A stretch of 40,139 nucleotides of DNA from Spirochaetota bacterium (GTDB taxonomy: Bacteria; Spirochaetota; Brevinematia; DTOW01). The translations under genes were made by a program, and so were the position numbers. Shown here in pieces: positions 1 to 10,290 of this stretch (its first letter is position 1; every line of letters starts with the position of its first letter). The stretch covers positions 1-40,139 of the forward strand of contig JANXAC010000014.1 in NCBI GenBank assembly GCA_025061835.1, read 5' to 3'. The notes under the pieces were generated by a model. It was not told the origin of the DNA. It saw only the letters and a list, made by a program, of their open reading frames with translations, and ran no database searches.

Positions 1-119
1 AAAAGAAAGAAAAGGGAAAGAAAACAGAGGAGCAAGAGGTGTGATATACTAAAAATATCCATCTCCATAACCTTAAATTATTTTATGAATCATCTATCAA
101 AAAATTTTAGACTTTATTG

Positions 120-167
120 ACTAAACACTTTAGTAGTTGTGAGAACAATTAGAAAATCTTTTATAAT
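120..167 (+). promoter_or_regulatory. gpmA promoter with palindromic site
   Basis: A perfect -10 box TATAAT lies at 162-167, with a TTGTGA -35-like box at 137-142 (spacer 19, slightly long). Immediately upstream is a palindrome, ACTAAA-CAC-TTTAGT, at 120-134. Transcription would start near 174, about 23 bases before the gpmA start. The palindrome sits where a regulator could touch the -35 region; that role is an inference. A related palindrome (CTAAA-N3-TTTAG) lies in front of the SpoIIE gene at 5866-5878. Confidence 0.55.
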
Positions 168-196
168 CTTTTACAGTCAAAAGGGGAGGTATAAGT

Positions 197-946
197 ATGT
201 ATAAGATGGTTCTTGTGAGACATGGTGAGAGTGTTTGGAATAAGGAGAATAGATTTACTGGTTGGACTGATGTTGATCTTTCCGAGAGAGGTGTTGAGGA
301 AGCGAAGAAAGCTGGTAAGGTTTTGAAAGAGAATGGATTTACCTTTGACATTGCTTTCACTTCGGTTTTGAAGCGTGCTATTAATACTCTTCATATTATT
401 CTTTCTGAGATGGATTTGTTATGGATACCAGAATACAAGAGTTGGAGACTTAATGAAAGGCATTACGGTGCTTTGCAGGGACTGAATAAGTCTGAAATGG
501 CAGATAAGTATGGTGAAGAACAAGTGAAGATTTGGAGAAGGAGTTATGATGTTCCACCTCCTGCTCTTGAGAAAAGCGATCCGAGATATCCTGGTAATGA
601 TCCAAGATATAAACATCTCAAACCAGAAGAGATACCTCTTACTGAAAGCCTAAAGGATACAGTAGCAAGAGTAATTCCTTACTGGGAGGAGGTTATAGCA
701 CCTACTATAAAAGAAGGTAAGAAAATAATAATATCGGCACATGGAAACAGTTTAAGAGCATTAGTTAAGTATCTTGATAATATTTCTGATACAGAGATTG
801 TGGAACTTAATATACCAACCGGTATACCTTTAGTATATGAACTTGATCAAAACCTAAAACCTATTAATAAGTATTACATTGGAGACCCAGAAGAAGTAAA
901 AAGAGCGATGGAGGCAGTCGCAGCACAAGGAAAGTCAAAAAAGTAG
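197..946 (+). CDS. gpmA: 2,3-bisphosphoglycerate-dependent phosphoglycerate mutase
   Basis: The 249-residue protein interconverts 3- and 2-phosphoglycerate in glycolysis and gluconeogenesis, in the cytoplasm. The N-terminal LVRHGES motif gives the phosphohistidine H9. R60, E87 (in LNERHYG) and H182 (in SAHGNSLR) complete the expected active site of the cofactor-dependent mutase family. The length matches GpmA (about 230-250) rather than shorter broad-specificity phosphatases, and the long middle segment with PPPALEK and ALQGLNK is typical of GpmA. The start ATG is preceded by a strong ribosome binding site, GGGGAGG at 183-189. nadC starts two bases after the stop, so the two are almost certainly co-transcribed. 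No missing residue or frame problem is seen. Confidence 0.96.
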   Translation: MYKMVLVRHGESVWNKENRFTGWTDVDLSERGVEEAKKAGKVLKENGFTFDIAFTSVLKRAINTLHIILSEMDLLWIPEYKSWRLNERHYGALQGLNKSEMADKYGEEQVKIWRRSYDVPPPALEKSDPRYPGNDPRYKHLKPEEIPLTESLKDTVARVIPYWEEVIAPTIKEGKKIIISAHGNSLRALVKYLDNISDTEIVELNIPTGIPLVYELDQNLKPINKYYIGDPEEVKRAMEAVAAQGKSKK

Positions 947-947
947 T

Positions 948-1793
948 ATGTTTTATTACGATATAAATCTGTATAATGCAAGTAAAAAGTTATTTGAGGA
1001 AACCCTATTTGAGGATACTAATAACAACGATATAATATCCAGTATAATTCCAAATAGAAAGGAACAAGCACATATTGTTGCTAATGATAAAGGAGTGTTT
1101 GTTGGTGAGATATTCTCGGTAGTTTTGGAGAAGGATTTTGGAATAAAAAGTTGCTCTCTGAAGGATGGAGAAGATTTCAATAAAGGAACAAAAATCTTTT
1201 CGTTTGAAGGTAGCGCAAAGATGCTACTATCCGTTGAAAGGTCTATTCTAAATATACTTACCATACTCATATCCATAGCAACTACCACAAGAGAGTTTGT
1301 AAAAGCTACTGAAGGGAAGTTTGGTGTTTTGGATACAAGGAAGACTATACCAGGTTTGAGGTTTTTCCAGAAGTATGCTGTTAGGGTTGGTGGTGGTGTA
1401 AACCATAGATTTGGACTCTACGATATGATCATGATAAAAGATAATCATATAGCAGTTTTCAAAGGAGATATAAAGAAGATTGTAAGTCTTGCAAGAAAAT
1501 ACTCGCCTATGCATAAGATTGAAGTTGAATGTGAAAATATGGAACAAGTGAAACAGTCAGTTGAAGCAAATGTTGATGTGATTATGCTTGATAATATGAC
1601 CTCCGAGCAGATAAAGTCAGCGTCAGAATACATAAAGTCTCGGAACCCTAACATAATAGTAGAAGCTTCAGGTAATATTGATATTGAGAAAATTAGAGAT
1701 CTTGTCAAAATGAATGCACCTATTGATTTTGTATCAACCAGTAGAATTACTATGAATTACGAAGTAGTTGATCTATCGTTCTATGTAGAGTAG
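948..1793 (+). CDS. nadC: Nicotinate-nucleotide pyrophosphorylase (quinolinate phosphoribosyltransferase)
   Basis: The 281-residue protein converts quinolinate and PRPP to nicotinate mononucleotide, the last step of the de novo branch of NAD synthesis. Family motifs are present in order: LDTRKTIPGLR (129-138), GGGVNHRFGLYD (148-159) with the lysine of IKDNH (K164), the acidic VECEN (E195), IMLDN (D215) and VEASGNI (238-243). The C-terminus is less typical, with a TSRITMNYEVVDLS stretch where the common form reads like 'sVGalThs..alDiSL'. ModD, a molybdenum-associated paralogue, is the main alternative, but the TRKTIPGLR and VNHR motifs favour NadC. The start lies one base beyond the gpmA stop and has no clear ribosome binding site of its own, which suggests translational coupling. 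nadA and nadB are not in the window. Confidence 0.9.
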   Translation: MFYYDINLYNASKKLFEETLFEDTNNNDIISSIIPNRKEQAHIVANDKGVFVGEIFSVVLEKDFGIKSCSLKDGEDFNKGTKIFSFEGSAKMLLSVERSILNILTILISIATTTREFVKATEGKFGVLDTRKTIPGLRFFQKYAVRVGGGVNHRFGLYDMIMIKDNHIAVFKGDIKKIVSLARKYSPMHKIEVECENMEQVKQSVEANVDVIMLDNMTSEQIKSASEYIKSRNPNIIVEASGNIDIEKIRDLVKMNAPIDFVSTSRITMNYEVVDLSFYVE

Positions 1794-1998
1794 AATATTA
1801 TTGCCCAGGTTGAAGAACTTTGATTGTATGGTTATCATTTTTGTTCCATCCTATTGAGTATGTTGTCAGGAGTTGATAATTCAAGTGTCCTGAATAGTAC
1901 TCTAGTTCTTGAAAAACTTCTAAAAATTTACTTCTGTCTAAAACATTCTTATGGTAAATAGATAAGTTAATCTTGAGTTAATTAAAATATCCTTCGTT

Positions 1999-3798
1999 AT
2001 GCTAACGAGATTGATAACTATTCTAGGATTGCTAGTTATGGTCTCTACAGATTCCTATACGATTGATGAGATTTCTCAGATATCTAATCTTGTTATAAAC
2101 TTCAAACATTATGAAGCGATAGATCATCTTGAGAAGTTGATCTCAAAGCATCCAAACAATATTGTATATTATTCGTTCTTGATCCATCTATGTCTAGATA
2201 TTGGTGAGAATGAGTTAGCGGAAAAGTATATCAAAAGAGCACTGAACTACGAAAAGAATGATATCAACATAAACTCATACTATATGGAGGTTGAAAGGTT
2301 GAAGGGTAATATACAGAAGAGTATGGAGATATCTGATAGTATAATGAAGAGACCTGAGGCTAGGACTAACTTGATATTCGTGATAATGCGTTCAAGACTA
2401 CTTAGAACTATTCAGCCTAGCGAAGCAGAAAGATTTTTAAGACCATACACAAGAATTTTTAGTAATTACAACATATTCCTAGAGATGGCTGAAATACAGC
2501 TCGCTCTTGGTAAACTTGATCAAGTTAAGGAAAATCTTGATAAGGCTATATTATTTGAAAGATTAGATAAGAGAATATACTCCTTGTATGGAGAATATTA
2601 CTATAGGGTAGGTATGTTTAATGAAGCGATAAGAAATCTTGAGAAATCAATCATCTTTCCTGGTAATAATGTAAGGGAATATTACCTTTTAGGAAGTGCA
2701 TATTTCAGAACAGGAAACTATCAAAAATCTTTAGAATATCTTAGAAATACTAATGTTCCAAAAGAGACTTTAGCAAATATAATGTATCTCTCTGGAGACT
2801 ATTCAAAGATTCTCAAGACATTTAAAGAATCTGAGACAGAAGTTTTGAGATACTTTGTGGAAGAGAGCCAGATGAGACTCTCTCCTCAAAAAGTAACCAA
2901 AGATAGAGAGCGTCTTTCCAATGAAAGACTTAAGATTGCTTTGGAACTCAAGAATAGAGCATTACCATATTATAACATACATCTTGCCAGGTCTATAAGG
3001 TTAAATCCTCTAAATTTCTCTGCTTGGTTTGAAATAGGCAACTACTATAGGTTTTACCACTCCCCATATACAGCACTAGAAGAACTCAGTATAGCCAAAA
3101 ATCTCTTTCTAAATGATATAAGAATGCAAGATTTCTATGAAAATCTTGAAAGTTATGTATCAAACAGTTCAAGACTTTCTGGATGGGGGATATCTACAGT
3201 TAATACAAGACCTATTAAACTTCTAATACAAGTTGATAAAGTAGATTACGATATTGACAAAATGTTCTACCATGAAGCACTTCTGTCTTCAATTGAGAAT
3301 ATTAAGATCCAGAATATCAACATATCAATAGTAACTAACAGAAAGAGTACAACTTCTTTAAGGAATTATGACCTGGTTATAAATGTAAGACCAGAAGCAT
3401 TGAAAGATTATCTAAAATTATCTGTTGATTTGATAGATCCAGTGAGCTATGAAGTAATAACAAACTTCTCAACGTACCAAAGGTATAGTAGTGAATTCAT
3501 ATCAACTATCTATCAGAATTTCAGGAGTGGTCTTTTGTCTCATATGCCAATATTTGGAGAGATAGTTGGTGTAAAGGGTAATAACATCATAATTAGGTTT
3601 TTAAGTGGTGTTCCAAGTATCAATGATAGCGTAAATATAACTACCAATAATTTAGCCTCTTTATTCAAAACTAACTACACTATAATTGCTAGAGCGACAG
3701 TAACTGATGGAGAAGGTGAATATCGTTTAGCAGTTCTGGATCCTCAATTTAGATACATTACTCAAGTTAAACCTGGATTACTTGTAGTTAAGCCTTAG
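1999..3798 (+). CDS. Secreted or membrane-anchored TPR-repeat protein with beta-rich C-terminal domain
   Basis: The 599-residue protein begins with a short hydrophobic segment (MLTRLITILGLLVMVS) that looks like a signal peptide or anchor. Residues 25-390 are mostly helical tetratricopeptide repeats (for example EAIDHLEKLI, ELAEKYIKRAL, EAIRNLEKSI, KSLEYLRN), suggesting a protein-binding scaffold. Residues about 400-599 are different and beta-rich. They contain a FGEIVGVKGNNIIIRF segment followed by SGVPSINDSVNI, faintly like C-terminal domains of envelope proteins of the FlgT type; this is only an impression. The ATG has no ribosome binding site, and a TAAAAT box lies just 11 bases before it, so the mRNA may be leaderless. 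The 3' end overlaps the convergent SpoIIE gene by 11 bases. The specific function is unknown. Confidence 0.8.
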   Translation: MLTRLITILGLLVMVSTDSYTIDEISQISNLVINFKHYEAIDHLEKLISKHPNNIVYYSFLIHLCLDIGENELAEKYIKRALNYEKNDININSYYMEVERLKGNIQKSMEISDSIMKRPEARTNLIFVIMRSRLLRTIQPSEAERFLRPYTRIFSNYNIFLEMAEIQLALGKLDQVKENLDKAILFERLDKRIYSLYGEYYYRVGMFNEAIRNLEKSIIFPGNNVREYYLLGSAYFRTGNYQKSLEYLRNTNVPKETLANIMYLSGDYSKILKTFKESETEVLRYFVEESQMRLSPQKVTKDRERLSNERLKIALELKNRALPYYNIHLARSIRLNPLNFSAWFEIGNYYRFYHSPYTALEELSIAKNLFLNDIRMQDFYENLESYVSNSSRLSGWGISTVNTRPIKLLIQVDKVDYDIDKMFYHEALLSSIENIKIQNINISIVTNRKSTTSLRNYDLVINVRPEALKDYLKLSVDLIDPVSYEVITNFSTYQRYSSEFISTIYQNFRSGLLSHMPIFGEIVGVKGNNIIIRFLSGVPSINDSVNITTNNLASLFKTNYTIIARATVTDGEGEYRLAVLDPQFRYITQVKPGLLVVKP

Positions 3799-5854
3799 CC
3801 TTAAAACCGAGTATTACGAAGTCGTCTTTTACATTCAATTCCCTAAGTCCCCTTATGTAAGAGAATATTTCATCTATCGTTTCCTTTATAGATAAAGACC
3901 TACAGAAAACTATCAGGTCTATTACCTTCGCTTCATCAACGTTATGTCCCTTCTTATCTTCAAGTTCAACTATACCATCTGTATACAAGAAGAATTTATC
4001 ATTATCTGATATTGTTATCGTAGTTGGCTCAAATTTCTGATCTTTTTTGATACCTAAAGGTTTGGATGGGTGAGTAATGTCTTGAAATGTTATTATTCCA
4101 TCATCCTTCAGTGTAACACCATATTTATGCCCGGCCGATATAAACTTAAACTCCATCCTTTCAACATCAACTTCACACAGGACTCCAGTAATGTAAGAGA
4201 ATGCATCTGGTTCATTTTCGTTAAGTGAGAATATGAAGTTATTGAGTTCTTCTGCGGTTTTTGTTATGCTCTTGCTTTCAGAAAGACTCCTTTCAACGAA
4301 ACTTTTGACATTCACAGCAAGAAAACCTGAAGATAGACTATGACCGGATATGTCAAACACTCCAATAAATGATTTTTTACCCGCTTCCCTAACTACGAAG
4401 AAATCTCCACCAACCTCAATGATCCTATCCGAAGGTTGATACCTAGCGTAAAATTCAATGTTCTTGTAATTGGACTGTGACTCGTATAGGTTCATAGATG
4501 AGACTAACTTTCTTATCTTCATTGCTTCATCGTATAGGTTCATAGCGACTCTTTGATCAACCATTTGTAAAGGATAAAACAATAATCCACCAAGTCGTGT
4601 CTCGTCGACTGATACATTCTTAGGAGTAAATACAACTCCTGACTGTATAACTTTACCTTCTGAAATATACTTCAGGCTTGACATAAGTGTTTCAATGTTA
4701 TCATGTTCCTCGTATCCTTGAAATATCTCTCTAAACTTCCTGTTAAGTTTGAGAATCTTCTTGTTATACTTGTCGAAGATAACTATTGGAAATTCTATCA
4801 TCTCAGAAATTCTTATCAGAACATCGTCAAGTATCTGAATAGAGGTTTGTTCAAATTCTGATGCTTTGACCCGAAGTTTGTTTTCTGATATTAGTTCGGC
4901 AATAACGTTTAAGAAACTAGTCCCGCCACCTTCGCGTTCAAATGTGCTATGCATATTAACTACCCTATCCCCTCTTGCTACGGATTTCTTTAGAGTTTCA
5001 ATGTCAATCAGATTGTAAACTCTATTAAAGGTTTTTTCATCACAACTTCTTTCTAAAACCTGCCATGTTTTTGTATCAAATACCATTTCAAAAGACAATA
5101 TCCCTAACCCTTCAATAGAACCACTCATAGTACATTTGGATAGTATATCATTAAGAGTCTGTCTGCTATGAACGTAGATTAAGAATATTGATATAAAGTC
5201 TATGAGCAAGTTAACTATGACCTTCAATTCGTCATAAACCCTAAACTCGTTGGTAAGAACTATTATAAGGTATGTTATATCGTTTTCTTTGTATATTGGT
5301 ATAAAAACAGCAAAGTCAGCATTTATCTCCTTTAGAACCTTAAGTATTTCTTTTGATTTAAAAACAGATATATTGCTAGGTATTGCAAATCTGTGTTTAT
5401 TCTTTGACCTTGACAACGAGTCAATGATACTCTCATCTAGTAAATCAGATATCTTCATTCTTGATATTAGGTCTATAAATTTTGATATACCCGTCATAAA
5501 TGGGAAGAATGGATCGGTTGACGAATGATAACTGAAATTACCTTTTGACGATTTGAATACTACTACAACTCTTGCTTCAAACAACTTCTGAAGTAGTTTA
5601 ATTAACTCAATTAAAAGGTCATCAATTGATTCTATAAAACTTTTGTGTTTATCGTAAGGTTTGTGAGGGTGCTGATGCGTAGATGAAAGTGTTATCATAG
5701 GTATGGCATTATAACAGAGAGTTAGAAACCTTTTTGCTAGGTTCATCTTTGAAGTAGTAAGACTTTGCTTTTTTATACCTCTGAATGTATAACTGAATAT
5801 GAAAACTACAAAAATGGCAACTATAAAAAAGATTATCAAATAGGCATATTCCAT
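3788..5854 (-). CDS. Membrane-anchored SpoIIE/PP2C-type serine phosphatase with sensory domains
   Basis: The 688-residue protein has an N-terminal membrane helix (about 4-23), a region like a GAF sensory domain (about 70-240), a probable PAS-like segment (about 350-400, with FPIVIFDKYNKKILKLNRKF), and a C-terminal SpoIIE-family PP2C phosphatase (about 460-686). The metal-binding acidic residues of that family are visible in VGGDFF (near 484), GVFDISGHS (near 500), YTDGI (near 624) and VKDDFVILG (near 677). Such enzymes usually dephosphorylate an anti-sigma-factor antagonist (STAS protein), but no STAS protein or anti-sigma kinase is encoded in this window. The gene is monocistronic. It has no clear ribosome binding site, and a palindrome lies 12-24 bases before its start. 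A role in stress or envelope signalling is an inference. Confidence 0.88.
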   Translation of the reverse strand: MEYAYLIIFFIVAIFVVFIFSYTFRGIKKQSLTTSKMNLAKRFLTLCYNAIPMITLSSTHQHPHKPYDKHKSFIESIDDLLIELIKLLQKLFEARVVVVFKSSKGNFSYHSSTDPFFPFMTGISKFIDLISRMKISDLLDESIIDSLSRSKNKHRFAIPSNISVFKSKEILKVLKEINADFAVFIPIYKENDITYLIIVLTNEFRVYDELKVIVNLLIDFISIFLIYVHSRQTLNDILSKCTMSGSIEGLGILSFEMVFDTKTWQVLERSCDEKTFNRVYNLIDIETLKKSVARGDRVVNMHSTFEREGGGTSFLNVIAELISENKLRVKASEFEQTSIQILDDVLIRISEMIEFPIVIFDKYNKKILKLNRKFREIFQGYEEHDNIETLMSSLKYISEGKVIQSGVVFTPKNVSVDETRLGGLLFYPLQMVDQRVAMNLYDEAMKIRKLVSSMNLYESQSNYKNIEFYARYQPSDRIIEVGGDFFVVREAGKKSFIGVFDISGHSLSSGFLAVNVKSFVERSLSESKSITKTAEELNNFIFSLNENEPDAFSYITGVLCEVDVERMEFKFISAGHKYGVTLKDDGIITFQDITHPSKPLGIKKDQKFEPTTITISDNDKFFLYTDGIVELEDKKGHNVDEAKVIDLIVFCRSLSIKETIDEIFSYIRGLRELNVKDDFVILGFKAKA

Positions 5855-5865
5855 AAGTGCTTAAA

Positions 5866-5878
5866 CTAAATTATTTAG
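5866..5878. promoter_or_regulatory. Palindrome before the SpoIIE phosphatase gene
   Basis: CTAAAT-T-ATTTAG is a perfect dyad, 12-24 bases upstream of the minus-strand ATG, where the -10 region or transcription start would be expected. It shares the pattern CTAAA-N3-TTTAG with the site at 121-133 before gpmA. Operator function is an inference from symmetry and position only. Confidence 0.3.
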
Positions 5879-5909
5879 ATTTTCAAGGTAGGTTTCAAAT
5901 AGATGACTG

Positions 5910-5938
5910 TTCAACAGATGTGTAATTTTTACTATAAT
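5910..5938 (+). promoter_or_regulatory. Promoter for the RNA element and/or clpB
   Basis: A perfect TATAAT at 5933-5938 is preceded by a weak -35 box, TTCAAC at 5910-5915, with an ideal 17-base spacer. Transcription would start near 5945, about 25 bases before the folded element at 5970-6032 and about 280 bases before the clpB ATG. No CIRCE (HrcA) site is visible between it and clpB. Confidence 0.5.
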
Positions 5939-5969
5939 GTTTATTTTTTATACATATAGTTCTAGTATA

Positions 5970-6032
5970 GTGGAGACCAAAGCCTATGCTAAAAATGGGA
6001 CTTTTAGGTTGCAAAATCTAGGTGGTCTCTAC
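5970..6032 (+). ncRNA. Candidate structured RNA or leader element upstream of clpB
   Basis: Three nested helices fit in 63 bases. P1 pairs 5970-5979 with 6023-6032 (10 pairs, one of them G-U). P2 pairs CCTA at 5983-5986 with TAGG at 6019-6022, stacked directly on P1 on the 3' side. P3 pairs CTAAAA at 5989-5994 with TTTTAG at 6002-6007 around a 7-base loop. The G-U pair exists only if the plus strand is transcribed. P1 is much more GC-rich than its surroundings, and a perfect -10 box lies just upstream. I do not recognise it as a known riboswitch class, and no U-rich tract follows. It could be the 5' leader of clpB or a separate small RNA. The rest of 5855-6225 shows no gene. Confidence 0.4.
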
Positions 6033-6225
6033 GGATATGAAATAACTTTCAGTGGTTTGGAGTGTCATTCATTTGATGTAAAGTTGGTAGGAGTATTTTT
6101 TGAAGTCTGTTAGAAAAATACATTTATGTTTACATCTATCAAATTACCTTCTAAAACTTTTCTATTTCAAACTAAGGTTGGTATGATATTTGCAAAACAG
6201 TTATTAGAATTCAAGGAGGTCAGGT

Positions 6226-8811
6226 ATGAACCTTTCAAGGCTAACTGTGAAATCAAGAGAGGCTTTACAGAAAGCAACTGAAATAGCGGATAGAAACGAT
6301 AACCAGGAAGTGAATAATGAACATCTTGTGTCTGCTTTAATAGAGGATAAAGATAATCTCGTTTTCGCGATACTAAAGAATATGGAGGTTAGGATAAATG
6401 AACTATCCAGAGAGATTCAAAACCTTATATCGCAAAAGCCAAAGATACAAGGAGTGAGTAGCACTTACATTGGGAGTGATTTGAAGAAGGCTTTGGATTA
6501 TTCACTAGAAGAAGCAAACAAATTCAAAGACGAGTTCGTATCAACTGAACATCTGATGCTTGGTATCATACGAAGCGCAAACGGACAACTGAAACCTACG
6601 CTAGAAAAGTATGGTATAACATACAATAATTTTATCACACTACTCAAGGAAATAAGAGGTAATAAGAGAGTTACTGATGAAACACCAGAGGGGAAATATA
6701 ACGCTCTCCAGAAATACACAAGAGACTTAACAGAACTTGCTAGGATTGGAAAACTAGACCCTGTGATTGGTAGAGATAGTGAAATAAGAAGGACTATACA
6801 GATCCTTTTAAGGAGGACGAAAAACAATCCTGTCTTGATTGGTGAGGCTGGGGTCGGTAAGACTGCGATAGTTGAAGGTATTGCCAAAAGGATTGTTGAT
6901 AATGATGTCCCAGAAGGTCTCAAAAGTAAGAGAATACTCGCTCTTGACTTAGGTGCTCTAATTGCTGGAACAAAATTTAGAGGAGAGTTTGAAGAAAGAC
7001 TTAAGGCAGTCATAAACGAGATAGTAGAGTCAAATGGGGAAATTATACTCTTTATTGATGAGATACATATGATTGTAGGTGCTGGAGCAGCAGAGGGAGC
7101 TTTGGATGCAGGTAATATGCTCAAACCAGCACTCGCAAGAGGTGAAATAAAAGTAATCGGTGCTACCACAATAAATGAGTATAGAAAGTATATAGAAAAG
7201 GATAAGGCTTTAGAAAGGAGGTTCCAACCTGTTTTTGTTGCGGAACCTTCAGTTGAGGACACGATAGCAATATTAAGAGGAATAAAGGAGAAATATGAGG
7301 TTCATCACGGTGTCAAGATATCAGACAAAGCCCTAGTATCTGCGGCAGTTCTTTCGCATAGGTATATAACAGATAGATTCCTTCCGGACAAAGCAATTGA
7401 CCTAGTTGATGAATCCGCTTCTAGGATAAGAATGGAAATAGATAGCATGCCACAAGAAATTGATGAACTAAACAGAAGTATTATGAGACTTGAGATAGAA
7501 AAACACGCTCTTGAGAAGGATAACTCACAAGAAGCGAAGGAGAGACTTTCAAAGATTACATTGGAACTTCAAGAATTGCAGAATAAATTAAATATTCTCA
7601 GAGCAAAGTGGCAGAAAGAGAAAGAAATTATATCTAGGATAAAGACACTAAAAGAAGAGATAGATACTCTCACTACTCTAGAGGATAGATACATAAGAGA
7701 AGCAAACTATAACAAAGTTGCAGAGTTAAGGTATGGTCTTAAGCCACAGAAACAGAAAGAGATTGATGAACTCACAAGTAAGTTAAAAGATCTCCAAAAG
7801 GATGGCTCTCTATTACGCGAAGAAGTTACAGAAGAGGATGTCGCTAGAATTGTCTCTGAATGGACTGGTGTTCCTGTTAAAAGGATGCTTGAGAGTGAAA
7901 GGGAAAGGCTTGTAAGAATGGAAGAAGAAATAAAGAAAAGAGTTGTTGGACAAGACCATGCGGTTGAGGCAGTATCCAACACTATAAGAAGAGCAAGGGC
8001 AGGCATTCAGGACGAAAACAGACCTCTTGGTTCTTTTCTTTTTCTAGGACCTACAGGTGTCGGTAAGACAGAGCTTGCAAAAACACTCGCTTGGTTTCTG
8101 TTTGACACAGAAAAGGCGATGATAAGAATTGATATGTCAGAGTATATGGAGAAGCATTCTGTTGCTAGGCTTATAGGAGCACCTCCAGGCTATGTCGGAT
8201 ACGAAGAAGGAGGACAACTCACAGAAGCAGTAAGAAGAAGACCGTATTCTGTAGTACTATTTGATGAGATTGAGAAAGCACATCCGGATGTATTTAATGT
8301 TTTACTACAGATTCTTGATGATGGTAGGCTTACCGATGGTCAAGGTAGAACTGTTGATTTCAAAAATACAATTATCATTATGACATCAAACCTTCTGACA
8401 GAGCTTATCTCTAACATCAACCCAGACCAGATAAACGAGAGTCTCAAGGAGAGAATAGTGAAGGAACTTACAAAATTCTTTAGACCAGAGTTTGTGAACA
8501 GAATTGACGAAATACTTGTGTTCAGAAAACTATCATCGGAACATATAAAGAAGATAATTGATATTCAATTGGATAGAGTAAAAGAGAGGCTTAAAGATAA
8601 GAAAATAATTCTAGAAATTAGCGAGTCTGTGAAGGAATACATTGCGAAGGTAGGATACGATGAAGTATTTGGAGCAAGACCACTCAAAAGGGCTATTCAA
8701 AGGGAACTCCTTGACAAACTTTCACTCCATATTATAAGCGGTAAGATAAAAGAGGGGGACAGAGTAAAGGTAGAGTATGACGGAAGTAACATAGTTTTTA
8801 AAACAAACTAG
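6226..8811 (+). CDS. clpB: ATP-dependent disaggregase ClpB
   Basis: The 861-residue protein is a Hsp100 AAA+ chaperone that threads aggregated proteins through its hexamer, normally with DnaK. The order is an N-terminal Clp repeat domain (1-145), first AAA+ module with Walker A GEAGVGKT (206-213) and Walker B IILFIDEIH, the long coiled-coil middle domain (about 400-530) that distinguishes ClpB from ClpA/ClpC, second AAA+ module with Walker A GPTGVGKT (608-615), and the C-terminal small domain. The length is typical for the family (about 855-880). The start has a strong ribosome binding site (AAGGAGG about 8 bases upstream). The gene is monocistronic, preceded by a long divergent gap that contains a promoter and a foldable RNA. 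Heat regulation is expected for the family, but no recognised heat-shock operator is visible. Confidence 0.97.
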   Translation: MNLSRLTVKSREALQKATEIADRNDNQEVNNEHLVSALIEDKDNLVFAILKNMEVRINELSREIQNLISQKPKIQGVSSTYIGSDLKKALDYSLEEANKFKDEFVSTEHLMLGIIRSANGQLKPTLEKYGITYNNFITLLKEIRGNKRVTDETPEGKYNALQKYTRDLTELARIGKLDPVIGRDSEIRRTIQILLRRTKNNPVLIGEAGVGKTAIVEGIAKRIVDNDVPEGLKSKRILALDLGALIAGTKFRGEFEERLKAVINEIVESNGEIILFIDEIHMIVGAGAAEGALDAGNMLKPALARGEIKVIGATTINEYRKYIEKDKALERRFQPVFVAEPSVEDTIAILRGIKEKYEVHHGVKISDKALVSAAVLSHRYITDRFLPDKAIDLVDESASRIRMEIDSMPQEIDELNRSIMRLEIEKHALEKDNSQEAKERLSKITLELQELQNKLNILRAKWQKEKEIISRIKTLKEEIDTLTTLEDRYIREANYNKVAELRYGLKPQKQKEIDELTSKLKDLQKDGSLLREEVTEEDVARIVSEWTGVPVKRMLESERERLVRMEEEIKKRVVGQDHAVEAVSNTIRRARAGIQDENRPLGSFLFLGPTGVGKTELAKTLAWFLFDTEKAMIRIDMSEYMEKHSVARLIGAPPGYVGYEEGGQLTEAVRRRPYSVVLFDEIEKAHPDVFNVLLQILDDGRLTDGQGRTVDFKNTIIIMTSNLLTELISNINPDQINESLKERIVKELTKFFRPEFVNRIDEILVFRKLSSEHIKKIIDIQLDRVKERLKDKKIILEISESVKEYIAKVGYDEVFGARPLKRAIQRELLDKLSLHIISGKIKEGDRVKVEYDGSNIVFKTN

Positions 8812-9027
8812 GGATTAGTTTAAATTACCTTTTGACACTGGTTTTCAAACGAACAACTACGGTAGATATGTAAAATATGACTTCACATCCTAGTGGAAGT
8901 GTTACATAGAAAATTACCTTTGGAATTTGGCAGACTCCACGGTTCTAAACTATGTTATTCGTCTTATTCTAGATACATAATTAGTTTTGAAATGTTCAGA
9001 CTCTCTTGGGAGAATAAATATGATTAA

Positions 9028-10290
<1,263 letters not shown>

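Noticed and set aside
1-52. Possible 3' ends of an upstream gene (short charged tails ending at 44 or 52 in two different frames).
   Set aside because: Only 14-16 codons are visible, the sequence is purine-rich and low in complexity, and the frame cannot be chosen.
6498-7262. Long antisense frame (254 codons) inside clpB.
   Set aside because: It is a shadow of clpB with serine/proline/isoleucine-rich composition and no ribosome binding site.
8823-8922. Repeated AAATTACCTT strings in intergenic DNA (also near 6138).
   Set aside because: The same string occurs inside coding regions and is short and AT-rich, so chance is the simplest explanation.
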